From NCBI RefSeq assembly GCF_030643785.1, contig NZ_CP094378.1, forward strand, positions 310,001 to 374,000: a stretch of 64,000 nucleotides of DNA. Reading direction: 5' to 3'. Origin of the DNA: Coxiella-like endosymbiont. GTDB taxonomy: Bacteria; Pseudomonadota; Gammaproteobacteria; Coxiellales; Coxiellaceae. The notes below the pieces were generated by a model. The model did no database searches, was not told where the DNA came from, and worked only from the letters and a program-made list of their open reading frames with translations. Every line of letters starts with the position of its first letter. Position 1 is the stretch's first letter. The translations under genes and the position numbers were made by a program. Of this stretch, positions 29,404-40,391 are shown piece by piece.

Positions 29404-30671
29404 ATGGGGTTTAAGATGATAAAAGGCCAAAGAGGCATGTGCGATAGGATGGGATTAGCTAAGAAAGCATCATCTTTACTTGTAAATTCTACTTATAAAT
29501 TTGAATTTAATGATTGGGATATTCTGTTTGATGGAATGTCTAAGGTTGAGCTTCAACTGGATAAATACTCTTTAGTTGAAAATTTATTTGATTCTTCCTT
29601 TGGAGAAGTTTATAAAAATCGGGAACATTACCTTAAAGAACAAATTGGTGCTTCGGCTAGATGGCTTCTACAGGGCGAGCAAGAAGAAAATGCTCTACGA
29701 TAAGGCTCCTCTTAACAATGAAAAAGCGATTATTAAGACTTGCCAAATCCTTAGTAGCTTTATCTGAAGTAATTTTGGAACAGGCTTCCAATAATCTTGA
29801 AACTATAATTCCTGATTTTACTTACTTACTTACTTACTTACTTACAATATGGCTAACCTACTATCTTCGCGCATTATCTTTTGATATTTAAATCTTTTCT
29901 ATTGAGAGACTTTGAACGTTTGGAAGAATCTTTTGATCCCTTAAATTATAGCCCTGTTGGTTGTGGTTCTGTTAATAATTCTCGTCTTAAAATTAATCGG
30001 CAACGTTTAGCAGATTTACTAGGATTTGATAGATTGATATAGAACGCCATGGATGCCATGTGGTGTGTCGACATTCTATTAGAGAATTATTCTAATCTCG
30101 TAGCGATTTCTGTTAATATTAATAGACTTATAGAAGATTTCCAAATTTGATCAATGGTTGATATCGGATTTTTGAATTGGATAATACACATTACAGAACT
30201 AGCGTCATTATGCGGCAGAAAAAGAATCCGTATGGATTAGTTTATTTTAAAGGTTTAAAAGACATTATCATTGCTTCAATTATGAAGGGCTGTTCTGGGA
30301 AGCCCGATAATCGTATATTTGCTTACGGAGAATCGCCTCGCTCGATTGATTTGATTATTGAGGGAATTGACTTGGTTACGAAAATAATCTCACAGCTTGA
30401 TGTTAAAAAGTAAACCATGAAACAAAAAGCACTAAATGGCTTTTCTAATAACACCGATTTAGCAGAAATGTTGATGCATCGACATCATCTAGATTATACA
30501 ATGGCACATCGCATAGTGGGTAAAGCTGTCAGACAGTTGATCAATGATGGATCGAATTACGTGACTTTGGAGATTTTGAATGAGGCAGCAGCCAGTTTGA
30601 ATATTAATTGCATGATCACGCTAGAAGAATTCGAGCTAGTGACAGATCCTTATCAAATTGTTGCTTCGTAA
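29404..30671 (+). pseudogene. Argininosuccinate lyase-like (ASL/fumarase superfamily) remnant
   Basis: Fragments run in order for about 420 codons. The middle contains PVGCGSVNNSRLKINRQRLA and FDRLI...NAMDAMW; then TSVIMRQKKNPYGLVYFKG matches the superfamily signature (SSxMPxKxNP); the C-terminal GFSNNTDLAEMLMHR and TMAHRIVGKAVRQL match the ASL tail. The segment 30177-30671 is a single frame interrupted only by an in-frame TAA around 30412. A CTTA microsatellite (29821-29844) interrupts the first half. In the native enzyme, lyase action yields arginine and fumarate; here it is dead. Confidence 0.65.
29821..29844. repeat. (CTTA)6 microsatellite
   Basis: Six uninterrupted CTTA units lie inside the argininosuccinate lyase ruin. 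Confidence 0.95.
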
Positions 30672-31329
30672 AATTACATTAATGTTTTTATTATAAGAGG
30701 TTTTTTCCTTTCTGTTGCATTGATTAATCGGATTAAGTGCTCGCCAATAATGCCAAGTGCTAAAATAAGAATTTCACTCTGTAATAATAAGATTGTCATT
30801 AACTATGATCAGCCAGAAACCAATAAGTGGGAAAATAATTTTGAGATACAAATTTATAGAGCAAAAAAACTTTCTGTAGAAAAAATAAAACTAATTCTAA
30901 TCAATTGCTGCATTACAAATAAAGAGTTATTAAAAATTAAGTTAAAGAAAAGAGCAAACAGTTTTTCATAGAAAAATTAGTTTGACCATATTTGCGAGGT
31001 GGTGGGTTGTATCTATATTAATTAGATCTTTCGTATCCAGAAAATAAATTAATTATAAAATTGATCAAAAAATGTTTTTCCAGTGCTGGATCATTATTCG
31101 AATTGGATTGCGGCATAGATTTTGTGTTAAGAAAGATGGAACAATCTTTTTCAGTCCATAATTTACATGGGTTGATATCTATCTGGAATCTTTTATTTGA
31201 ACGAAATGAAAACAATAATAATTAGCATTGGAATTTTTTATTAACTTCGTTTGGTTCAATCTTACTGAAGAAGGATACAAATCATAATAAAAATATTCTT
31301 TATAAAAATATTCTTTTAATTTTTAAATT
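30672..31329. other. Decayed region with two short unassigned frames
   Basis: A plus-strand frame at 30720-30971 (83 codons, lysine and isoleucine rich) and fragments near 31018-31215 show no motif that I recognise. No RNA gene is seen. Confidence 0.3.
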
Positions 31330-32620
31330 TTTTAGGATATAGTGCTTTCATTCTTGTGATGATCGTTTCAACACTGTTAATGCATATCATTCCTTTCTTG
31401 ACTTAATAAATTCGATCGATTTTAAGGAAAGAAATAATAAAGAATAGTACTCAGAATAGATAACAATTATTTCTAAGATATATTATCTACTCATTTTTTT
31501 ATGTCTATATTATCTGCTATTCCTCAATCAAGGGTTAATGACAAAAGCTCCTTACGGTAGTTATAACAATTTAATTTTTAGTCATATCCGTATAATTTTA
31601 ATACTACTTTAAATACTGAATAAAATACCTATGGGATGACCCTAAGCCTATTTTCTATTTATCTACTGGTTTCTTTACTTGGTTTTTTCAATTCTTTCTT
31701 CAGCATAAAACCGATTTTGATACGGCTAATAGCGCTGCTTTAGTGTTAACTTTATATAAAATTTTTTTACCTAATTATCATTATTAAATTTATTAAATTG
31801 AAATTTGAGGAAAACAATATACTTCAACTGTCTTAATCTGTCTTATATCATCTTATTGTCTATGGATTTAATAATTAGCACTAGAATCTCCATTTATTTA
31901 CCTATGGTAATCCTTAAAAATATGTGGGGATAGGACCCTAACAACTTAGGACCTATTCAAATTCTACTTAAACCATTTTTAATTTTATTCTTTATTTTTT
32001 ATTTTCAGGATGTTAAAATTAAATTTAATATTAGGAAAAAAAGTATTCTTCCCAAATTCATACTACTTCTTTGCACGTTAACAAAGCCTAGCTTCACAGT
32101 TACCATTGCCAGCGCTTTCATAATTTTTGAGTTAATCAACTATAAGCGTTATTTAATAAAACTTTATCTCTTAAACCATTTGTTAATTTACTTACCTTAA
32201 TTATTAGTTATTTTGTATCAGAAGTATGTATTAGAAACTAGGTCTAGTTTATGGTATATGACAATCGAACCATTTAAGGTATTGGATTGGATCTCTACAC
32301 AAATCATCCTTTATATGCTATTATGCAAAGTATTTAGTTTCCTTTTTTAGTTTTGATATTTAGATTGTAGAGAAAAAAGTTTCTTTAGAAATGAAATTAG
32401 CTTATATTTTTTTTGGATATGGACAACTTGCTTTTCTAGCATTTAGTGGTCGTATTTAGAAAGTCAGAAATTTGTGATGGGGATATGAAAATAGTTTAAC
32501 TTTACTTAGTTAATCTCTGTCAATCAATTATTAATATCCACTCATTATTCAAGTTCTAAACTTTTTAAATTTTCTCTTTTTTATTAGCATTCTGTTTTTT
32601 CAACGATTTACCGATTTTTT
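31330..32620 (+). pseudogene. Polytopic membrane protein remnant (glycosyltransferase-like)
   Basis: Hydrophobic fragments in changing frames include FILVMIVSTLLMHIIPFLT (near 31350), FFTWFFQFFLQHKTDFDTAN (31670-31730) and a NLGPIQILLKPFLILFFIFY stretch (31940-32010) followed by KPSFTVTIASAFIIFE. The pattern is that of a multi-span GT-C or mannosyltransferase-type protein. Stops are frequent and there is no intact gene. Confidence 0.35.
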
Positions 32621-32689
32621 ATTATTTTTTTAGGGGAGAACTTTTTTATAAAAATTAGCTATTCTCTTCTAAAAAGAATGAGGAAATTG

Positions 32690-33170
32690 TGAGAATGGAT
32701 TTTTAATAAGCATAACCCAATTTAGAAATCCAGTTCTAGAATTTACCAAATTGGGAAAAAAATTTAATTTACTGAAATAAAACCATTCTCTGCTCATTAA
32801 GACGTTCTTTAGCGTAATAAAAACAGTAATAGGGATGTCAATGTCTTGATTCGTTGTCGTTAAACTAAAAAAACTAAAAAATCACCGACATGTTTTTCTT
32901 GAAAATACTTCTCCACAATTATTAATTCGGGCTCTGGATGATGACGCAATTCCGTATGAACAGTTATTTCAAAAGCTTTCTATTAAGATTTATAATATTT
33001 AGCAGCTTTTGTTTTACCCTAAAATATTTTCCCTAATGCTTTGTCGTCAAAAATAAAATCTTTAGATAGCGTTGTCAAGATTTCATCAAGTTTGTAGGCA
33101 TTTTCTAATTCTAAGTGCTTTTGTAATAAATCTTTGTAATGTTACGATATCATATGGATTTCTCTTAGGT
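32690..33170 (-). pseudogene. SnoaL-like / ester cyclase (NTF2-fold) remnant
   Basis: On the minus strand, LEKHLELENAYKLDEIL-type and FIFDDKALGKYFRVKQK codons, HHPEPELIIVEKYF, and further on ATNQDIDIPITVFIT follow the order of SnoaL-like proteins. Frame changes and stops separate the pieces. Assignment is tentative. Confidence 0.35.
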
Positions 33171-33369
33171 GGTGATACCTCGTAGTCCAATAAGGGAGAG
33201 CGAGGACATTATATTATATTGAATATTTTATATATTTTTAAAATAATCCAGAAATAAAATGGATTTAACTTAATCACTAATTCATTGATAGAAAAATTCA
33301 AAATTGAATATTTTTTTCTATGAAACTCTCTAATTTTAGAATTTCTGACGACTATTAGATAAAGAGTTT

Positions 33370-33990
33370 AAAGGAAAAGGAAAAATCCATAAAAATACTT
33401 GAAAAGGCAACTTCTTTCTCGAAAGTAAGAGTATTAGAAAAATCAGGAATAGATGCTATCGTCGCGCAATCTTATGAGGCAGGAAGTAATCGTGGAACGT
33501 TCATAGGTAAACCCGCTGATTCTTTCATCGATATATTTTTTTAATTCCCAAGTTAGCTTGACGAGATTAACCTTCCTATTATCGCCGCTGGTGGAATTAT
33601 GGATGTTAGAGGTATTGTGTAGCATTAATATTAGACAACAATCGTATTCAAATGGGAACAGCTTTTTTAATTTGTACTGAAGCGGAAGTTCATTTCGAGT
33701 ATAAAAATAAATTAATAAAATCCGAGTATGACATACAACATTAACAATCTTTTTAACAATTTTTTTCTCACTCAAATTAGCACTGGGAATCCGTAATAAA
33801 TTTATTCGATCAATGAATAGTAACATTGCGCACTCTTCAGATTATCCCATCCAAAATGCATTAACTAAAATTATTTGAAAAGCATCGGTGGAACAAAATA
33901 ACCCTGAATTTATGTCTCTGTGGGCAGATCAATCGGCTTATCTTTTCGAAGAGTCATCAGCAAAGAAATTAATTATCTAGTTAAAAAATG
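33370..33990 (+). pseudogene. Nitronate monooxygenase remnant
   Basis: This was an FMN-dependent oxygenase of the 2-nitropropane dioxygenase family. KVRVLEKSGIDAIVAQSYEA and GTFIGKP match its phosphate/FMN segment, NLPIIAAGGIMDVRGIV is the next conserved block, then a QMGTAFL-type stretch, and finally NALTKII and NPEFMSLWADQSAYLFEE match the C-terminus. The first third of the gene is missing or unrecognisable, and several frame changes are present. Confidence 0.7.
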
Positions 33991-33993
33991 AGA

Positions 33994-34318
33994 TTAATAG
34001 TTTATTGGAAGTGGGCCAAACACAGGCGATGAAAAAATATCGAGCTTAAACGTTACACCATCTGGTTTAATTTGATTAACCAGTTTATCTAAGTCCTCAA
34101 CTTCAAAAGTAATCGTTCTGCCAGAATTGGCACTAGGAAAAACATCTTGAGCTAAGTTGGTTATAACAAAACAACCTCCTTCTGGAAGATCGTATTCAAC
34201 CCAGGCCATCTTGGGTCGATATTTTTGTTGGTTTTAAATGGAGTTTATTTTCATAGAAATTTCGAGATTGATTTAGGTTTTTAGCCGGATACATTGTAAA
34301 GGCGACCTTTTTGATCAT
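33994..34318 (-). pseudogene. VOC (glyoxalase/bleomycin-resistance-like) protein, frameshifted
   Basis: From the ATG at 34318 the frame reads MIKKVAFTMYPAKNLNQSRN, FYENKLHLKPTKIST, then shifts once to MAWVEYDLPEGGCFVITNLA and RTITFEVEDLDKLVNQIK. This is the first two beta-alpha-beta-beta units of a VOC fold. The C-terminus is replaced by FGPLPINY and lacks the usual DPDGN block, so it is also truncated. Metal and substrate cannot be inferred. Confidence 0.6.
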
Positions 34319-35800
34319 TACTATTTTTTTACAGATTAATGGGTTGATATTGATGATTCTGTATTTTATCACGAATTTATGGCTCTAGGTCAATGATATC
34401 TTGTAATTTAGAATGGTAGATCTCGTTTCTGGTTTCCTTCTAAAGAAGGAGGCTATATAATCATGGAATTGTATGATACAATACAGCATATATTTTTGGA
34501 TAATGAAAAATTGATTAGAATAATCAATCAGGCTGTGGGAACAGCAACCTAGTCGAAGATCATAGAAACAAACCTTCCTAGATAAGAAAAGGAGAGGTTG
34601 TACTTCGTGAATAAAAAATCTGATATGACGATATAGATAAGGATCAGTAGAACGAGCTTGAAGCAATAAAAGCTTCTGACGATTCATTAATTAGCAAATG
34701 GCAAACTTTCTTTGGTATTATCTTGCCAGCACAAATCAAAGCGGCAAAGAAATTAGGCTTTAGTGATGATAAAGCCGGCATTTCCGCTTTCAATAAAGTT
34801 CTCATAGAACGACAACCTGACAGAAGCCTAAATTAATTAAATCGAAAGAAGTAGAATTATTTTTTGGAAAAAGCGTTTGATATACACACGACTAAACGAC
34901 TCACTCTGAAGGAAATTCTCAAGATTTAATTACAGATATAGCAGTGTCCATGACTACCAATGATTTCTTAAGAAGTATTGATGGGATGATAGAGCTCATT
35001 GGTGAAAATGCATCAATTCTTGAAAAGAGAAAGCATTGTTAAATATCTTATTACTATTGTATTTGTTAGTAATGGAAAAACATGATTTTTATAGAGAGTA
35101 AGGATATGTACAAGTACAAAAAGAATTGATGGATTATTACTATAATCCTTTTTATTATTATGATCCTTTTATTATGGAGTAGGCGAGTTATGTGCAGACA
35201 ATCGTTTTTAAAGGGGCAAAATTGCTATTAAGATAATCGAGCTAAACACTTGGACTAATGATTTATTACGTTGGTTCGTTTGCTTTGTAAATTTATGCAG
35301 TTTAAAAGGTATAATTGAATTTCAGCGCGTTCGTATTTGAATACATAGGGTATGGAATCTTAATATTTTTTGCGATATCCATTTGGCGAATTCACTTCTT
35401 TTCCAGGTATGCTTGAAGCAGTTATTGTATGATGCGGATGACAGCAAGCTGGATCGGAAATTTTCACTTTAGATAATTAAATTAGTATTAAAACTACTGC
35501 TGAGTTTGTTTTCTTTTATCTTTCCTCGATTCATAAGAGAAAGTAAACAATTAAAATTTTAAAAAGAGGCTTTCACTTTGACAAAAAGTGTGATCATTTT
35601 ATCATGGATAGTCTCCTCTTATTCCTTAGCAGGTTAAGAATTAATCGATGTGGTCGATTTGTTGGGTGAAATTAAAGTAGTTAACCTTGACGTTAATTAA
35701 TGGTGGCGTTATGGTTGAGTTTCCAAAATTACGCACAGGAAGCCCGAGGACACAGAACGGCAACCTGGTATTTTTAACCTTTTGGTTTTATAATAAATTT
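34319..35800. other. Decayed region, no assignable gene
   Basis: One plus-strand fragment near 34690-34830 reads FFGIILPAQIKAAKKLGFSD, then DDKAGISAFNKVLIERQPD. It has a coherent protein character but no family that I recognise. The rest is AT-rich with frequent stops. Confidence 0.3.
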
Positions 35801-35867
<67 letters not shown>

Positions 35868-35873
<6 letters not shown>

Positions 35874-35911
35874 TGAATAGTTATTTGTTGGCCCATGAAT
35901 AGTTATTTGTT
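35868..35911. repeat. 22 bp perfect tandem duplication covering the tRNA-Lys 3' end
   Basis: The unit from 35868 to 35889 begins with GGCCCA of the tRNA acceptor end and repeats at 35890-35911. A 12 bp inverse copy of its catgaatagtta lies at 35944-35955. Confidence 0.85.
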
Positions 35912-35976
35912 AGATAGTTGAGAAAAATATAGAGGAGTAAAGCTAACTATTCATGTCATGAATGTTAAAGAAAAAA

Positions 35977-35996
35977 CCTCCCCAAATAAGGGGAGG
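35977..35996 (-). terminator. Hairpin CCTCCCC-6-GGGGAGG with T-run on the minus strand
   Basis: A perfect 7 bp stem with a 6-base loop is followed on the minus strand by TTTTTT. It would terminate minus-strand transcription, though no minus-strand gene is seen downstream of 36000; on plus there is no T-run immediately after. Confidence 0.55.
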
Positions 35997-36149
35997 AGCA
36001 TTACTATTTTTGACCAACAAAATTTTCCCTTTTTAACCAACACAAAACCTATGTCCCTTTGATATGAAATTCTTTTTAACACTTAAATTGTTTTTTAATA
36101 TTTGCCTACTCGCTTTTCAATAATAATCCTTCCAATTACTATTCTACCC

Positions 36150-37159
36150 GAATGTCCGCTCATTATATTTGACAAATAGACAAGCAAATCTTCGAACACC
36201 GTATTCGTGAGAGCACAGGAACTCGTGATTTACTTGAAGCAGAATTTATTTTATCTAAACGTATTGATTATCTTCGACAAAGCATCGTGTTTGAAGCTCG
36301 TCATAGGCACACTTTCCGTGAAGCTGCCGGAAGCTACCGAACGTTATTTAAATGAAAACAATCTAAAACTTCTCTAAGAGAGATAAACGATGGATTAAAG
36401 TGATAGATGCTTACATCGGTGGGCTCACTCTTGAAGCGATCCACCATGGATCTTTACAACCTTTGATTGATGCTCGTCAGCAAGACGGTATGAAGAATCG
36501 TACCGTTAATGCCACTTTACAAACTGTCGGACAAATGCTTAATTTGGCCGGCCCAGTGAAGGTGGGGTGGATAAAAATAGTTTAACACGTGGTGGCTGGG
36601 CAGCTGCTCCCAACTTCGATTACTTAAAGATGATAAGCGCAAACCTTACCTATTAAGTTGGGTGGGTGGAACAAGATCGGCTATCTACCGTATTGCCATT
36701 GCACTTACAGCGAATGGCATTGTTTATAAAGTAAATACCAGTTGTCGTGAACAGGAAGCATATCGATTGCCTTAAAATGGAAGGAGATGGCTATTCCGGA
36801 ATTAAATACCAGCGTATTTATTATTCCTAAGAGTAATGCGAAAAACAGTGAAGACCGTTTAGTGATACTGAATGAATTGGTAAAGAAAGTCGTTGAAGAA
36901 GTACGCGGTATTCATCCTGAATATGTCTTCATACCCATTTCGCGGTAAACAAAAACCCATGACGTCAATAAATTGTATGTTTTGGAAAAAGACACGCCAA
37001 CCGTGGGGATTGCCCTAACTGCAAGTGCATGACTTCAAGCATACGTTTAGAAGACGGTTACGTGCAGCCGGAGTGATATTAGAAGATCGACAAAATCTTT
37101 TAGGTCACAAGTCGAATCGAATTACAGCGCATTACTCTGCGCCGAAATTAAAAATTTAA
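36150..37159 (+). pseudogene. Tyrosine recombinase / phage-type integrase remnant
   Basis: This is the ruin of a site-specific integrase. The N-terminal and core-binding part shows IRESTGTRDLLEAEFILS, then VIDAYIGGLTLEAIHHGSLQ and GMKNRTVNATLQTVGQMLNL. The catalytic part shows PELNTSVFIIPKSNAKNSED, the HDFKHTFRRRLRAAGV block (HxxR region), LLGHKSNRIT and the tyrosine in HYSAPKLKNLIE. Frames change at least five times. It begins about 280 bp downstream of tRNA-Lys on the same strand, the arrangement of an element integrated at a tRNA gene. No other element genes are recognisable nearby. Confidence 0.8.
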
Positions 37160-37240
37160 TTGAAATAACGAATAAAGTATGTTAAAATTAAAAGGGATTT
37201 TGATATTAACCATGATTTACTGTAAATCTAAATTCTTCAC

Positions 37241-37265
37241 AGCATTTCACCTCTCCCGAAATGCT
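37241..37265. other. 8 bp perfect inverted repeat
   Basis: AGCATTTC and GAAATGCT are separated by 9 bases, about 80 bp after the integrase end. There is no T-run; it could be a remnant of a terminator or a binding site. Confidence 0.4.
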
Positions 37266-37319
37266 GAGATATTCGAGATAGTGAAATAAGCTATCAGATA
37301 GGTAGCTGAGAGCGGTCGT

Positions 37320-37990
37320 TTACATGAAACAATCTGCTACATCTGCTCACTCCTTGCCGTCTACTCAAAATTCCGCTCATTTTAAGAGATTTTTGACTGT
37401 TTCAAGAGATGCCCTTAAGAAACTGTTAATTCTATTTGGCTACAATGTATAACTGGTGTTAGTGATATTCTTAGATAAACTGCCATTTAGAGCTTTTAAA
37501 AATGAGGCGCATGCCTAAAAAGATCACGAGCGCTTTAAAGAAACAAATGGGCGAAAAAGATTTGCAGAATTTGAGTCGTCTGTTTATTTTACTTGGTGGT
37601 GTTGAAGAAGACACCCAAGTTCATGATCAAAGTGTTAGTATTCCCGATGATCAAGTCGATTTCGATACACTAAAAGAACAATTCGAAATAATGGCGTGGA
37701 AATCTCTAGCTTAGAAAACTTTCCTTTCCTTTGTTGATGGAGATCGAATACAGTATAGATGTAGTTGTGTGAAAAAGCATTTTCGATCACAAATGGGTTA
37801 ACGATTTTTACTTAAATTTAACATCTACTTATGTTCCCGATCTTGGTTTCGGTTTTAAAAGTTATCGCTGGGAGGGAGACTCTACGGGCATAATGGATGA
37901 AATCGATTCCTCGGTAGAATCGGTAGAACATGTTATATTGAGAAAGATTATATTCAACACAAAAGATAACTTTCTATAAAGTAGATAAAT
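37320..37990 (+). pseudogene. Unrecognised protein remnant downstream of integrase
   Basis: A 70-codon frame at 37502-37714 reads KITSALKKQMGEKDLQNLSR and LFILLGGVEEDTQ. Following frames read NFLSFVDGDRIQYRCSCVKK-like and YVPDLGFGFKSYRWEGDSTG codons. The character is that of one decayed cytoplasmic protein of over 150 aa. I do not recognise the family. Confidence 0.35.
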
Positions 37991-38040
37991 CCAAAGTTCT
38001 TCGAATCATGTTTTCTTTTCTCCTTACGACCCTGGAGTTT

Positions 38041-38694
38041 CTAACAATTTACCAAAAAAATATTTATCAAAAACTCTAAGACAAGCTGGTTGTTTGATTG
38101 TGCAACAATATCATAAAGTTTTAACATTTCGCTATATCTTATCTCATTTATCCCTAAATCATGACGCATTGCTAATAATAGCAATGCAGCGTTATTTTTA
38201 ACTCCCAATTTTTTGAATATCAATTTTTTGAATATTTTGAATATATTAATTTGATAAATAGAACCGTCTTTGAACTCAAATAAAGCTTTTCTGCAATAAT
38301 TTCAAGTTCGGCCCCTTGTGATACATCATAAGGAGCACTTCCATTTCCTGGTCTGAAAGAATTTGAAAAACATTAATAGATCGAGAAGTTGTTCTAGATA
38401 TTGGCAATTGATTAGCAATTCAACTATCAATGACCCTTTTCCTAATAGGAACATCTTTGATGGCTTATATTAATTCTTTCTGTTCAGTTCCTTGAGCGAT
38501 GTGCAAATCATTTACGTCCAGTAGATGAAAGTCTAACAAAATAATGTTAGGTTTCCACTCGCGAACTTTCCTTGTAGCGCTTTCTCCCCCATTTCGGCTT
38601 CGGCAATTACTTTTATTTCTGGAACGTCTGCCAATAAGAGCTTTAAGGCCTCTCGGACGAGTTGTTCATCGTCCACAATTAAGATGGATATCAT
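38041..38694 (-). pseudogene. GacA/UvrY-like LuxR-family response regulator remnant
   Basis: From the ATG at 38694 the receiver domain begins ISILIVDDEQLVREALK and VPEIKVIAEAEMGEKAL; the phosphoacceptor region is recognisable as LLDFHLL in another frame. The HTH end is IFKKLGVKNNAALLLLAMRH (38041-38223), matching the last helices of LuxR-type regulators of the GacA kind. Several frame changes and a 15 bp duplication at 38206-38235 separate them. In relatives these regulators control small RNAs through CsrA, but here the gene is dead. Confidence 0.65.
38206..38235. repeat. 15 bp perfect tandem duplication
   Basis: caattttttgaatat occurs twice (38206-38220 and 38221-38235) inside the response-regulator ruin. 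Confidence 0.85.
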
Positions 38695-38749
38695 TAGGCC
38701 TTATCTTCTTTAGCTTTTGTTTTATTCTACACACTTAAATAAAAATTAA

Positions 38750-39989
38750 AAGGTTCTTACGTTCAACAGACAGAAGAGCCACCATGGTGTATCGCAGTCC
38801 ATGACTATGTAGTTAAAACATGTGGTAGGAAAAATGCTTCCATAAAAGCGCCCACTTTGCCTATGCCCATAAAGTGGTGGGATAAACTTCCGAAGGGATG
38901 AGAAAGATGGTTGTGTTGTGGCCGACATTAACAAAAAAGAAGCTGATTCCAAAAACTACGGTGAACAAGGGGACGTTGTTGACGACATTGAAAATTAGTG
39001 CAATAAGTCCATACGCAATAGTGATTATTAAAAATCTAAACATCTGTAAAGATTTCCGACCAATTCGGTCGATATAGGCAGCGGCCAAAATGTAACCTGG
39101 AACAGCAAAAAGAAAAAAATCAAATCAGCCCCGTTAAAGTATTAGCAATTAATGTCGCAGAAGTATTGAGGTGTTTGAGAATGAAAACAGAATAAATACT
39201 GTTACGGTAAAAGGTGACATCCAATAAAAATCACGCTCCAGCCGTTCCAACAAGATGAATAAACCATTTCTTTTTTCATAGGTTCTGTTTAGATTGAGGT
39301 AAAAACGCTCACTTTTAATTTTTTAAATAAATCCCATCAAATTCGGGACTACACGACTGACGGCTGACCCGAGTGGATTTTTTAAGAAGATAATGTGGCG
39401 TTTCTTGAATTTTTCGGCAGAGATAAAAAACTGAGTCGGCTGGAATCGCACCTACACCAAGTAAAATTCGCCAAATTAATGAATGGGGAAGGGGTAAGAA
39501 GTAATAGCGAAGCCAAGAGTGGGCCACTAACCACCAACAGCCTGCATGGCAAAAACCAGTAACACTAAAAATCCCTGTTTTTGGCTAGAGCATATTCAAA
39601 GGATAATCTCCCCCGATGACCAAGCTGACAATTATTCAGGAGATTAACAGCCAAACGTAAGAGGGAGAAAAAGCTTCCAGAATAGCCCTAAAAAAACAGG
39701 ATCGTGACTTCCACTCCGTATAATCGCTTACGTCCGAATTTATCTGATAATAAGCCAAAAGAAATAGCCCCTACTGCCGATGCCGATAAAGCTGAACCAT
39801 TATATTAATAAAGCCAACTGCGAAATTGTCAAATACCATAACGGCATTAGATTAGTGATAACGACACCAATAATAAATATAAAAAAAATATAAAAAAATA
39901 AAAAGATCGTAAGTATCCGTAAAAAAACTAATACCCGTCGTCGTAAAGATAATGTGCCAATGGGAGTGCTTTAATATTGCGGTTGTCAT
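38750..39989 (-). pseudogene. MFS transporter (sugar or phosphate symporter type) remnant
   Basis: The N-terminal end at 39989 reads MTTAILKHSHWHIIFTTTGI, then SFFTDTYDLFIFL (the DxYD membrane motif of phosphate:H+ symporters). The C-terminal half is clearest at 39088-38861: AAAYIDRIGRKSLQ (the MFS loop signature D-R-x-GRK), then FSGISFFFVNVG-like and TTIFLIPSEVYPTT. Multiple frame changes and missing spans make it nonfunctional. The substrate is uncertain. Confidence 0.65.
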
Positions 39990-40026
39990 GGTTCCCTGTC
40001 AGTTCATTCTTCACAACAATAGGTTG

Positions 40027-40233
40027 TTATATTTCAGTCCCATCTCCAGATAAATCCGCTACTAGAGGTTTCGAGAGCAAATGTTCAGCCGTATGCGTTG
40101 TCCAACCACTTTGAGTTTCTGCTTCAGTGGGCTCTTTGACATTTTCCGGAATCACGACTCCCTCTTTAGCATAAAATTCTCGAGCACGAACGATAATATC
40201 ACAAACGATGAGTGGACTTAGATCAAAAGTCAT
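40027..40233 (-). CDS. Small acidic hypothetical protein, possibly truncated
   Basis: This 68 aa frame begins MTFDLSPLIVCDIIVRAREF and ends ADLSGDGTEI. The start LSxxxVxxIIxxAREF recalls the N-terminus of DUF3775-type proteins (usually 120 aa or more), so this may be a truncated copy. An AGGGAGAAA ribosome-binding site stands before the ATG. It is divergent from the polyamine operon. Confidence 0.4.
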   Translation of the reverse strand: MTFDLSPLIVCDIIVRAREFYAKEGVVIPENVKEPTEAETQSGWTTHTAEHLLSKPLVADLSGDGTEI

Positions 40234-40391
40234 AGTTTCTCCCTAAAGCGCTTATTGCTGTAAATCATAGAACTGAGACGTTAGCCGATAATCGTTGAGA
40301 AAGGGATATTTTATTTGACATTGCGGTTAATCTGATATATTGATAGCGGAAAATATTGGGGTAATCACTAGAATAGGTTTTATATGCAGAA

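Noticed and set aside
29821-29844. CTTA repeats as a phase-variable contingency locus
   Set aside because: The surrounding gene has several other lesions, so changes in repeat number cannot restore a product.
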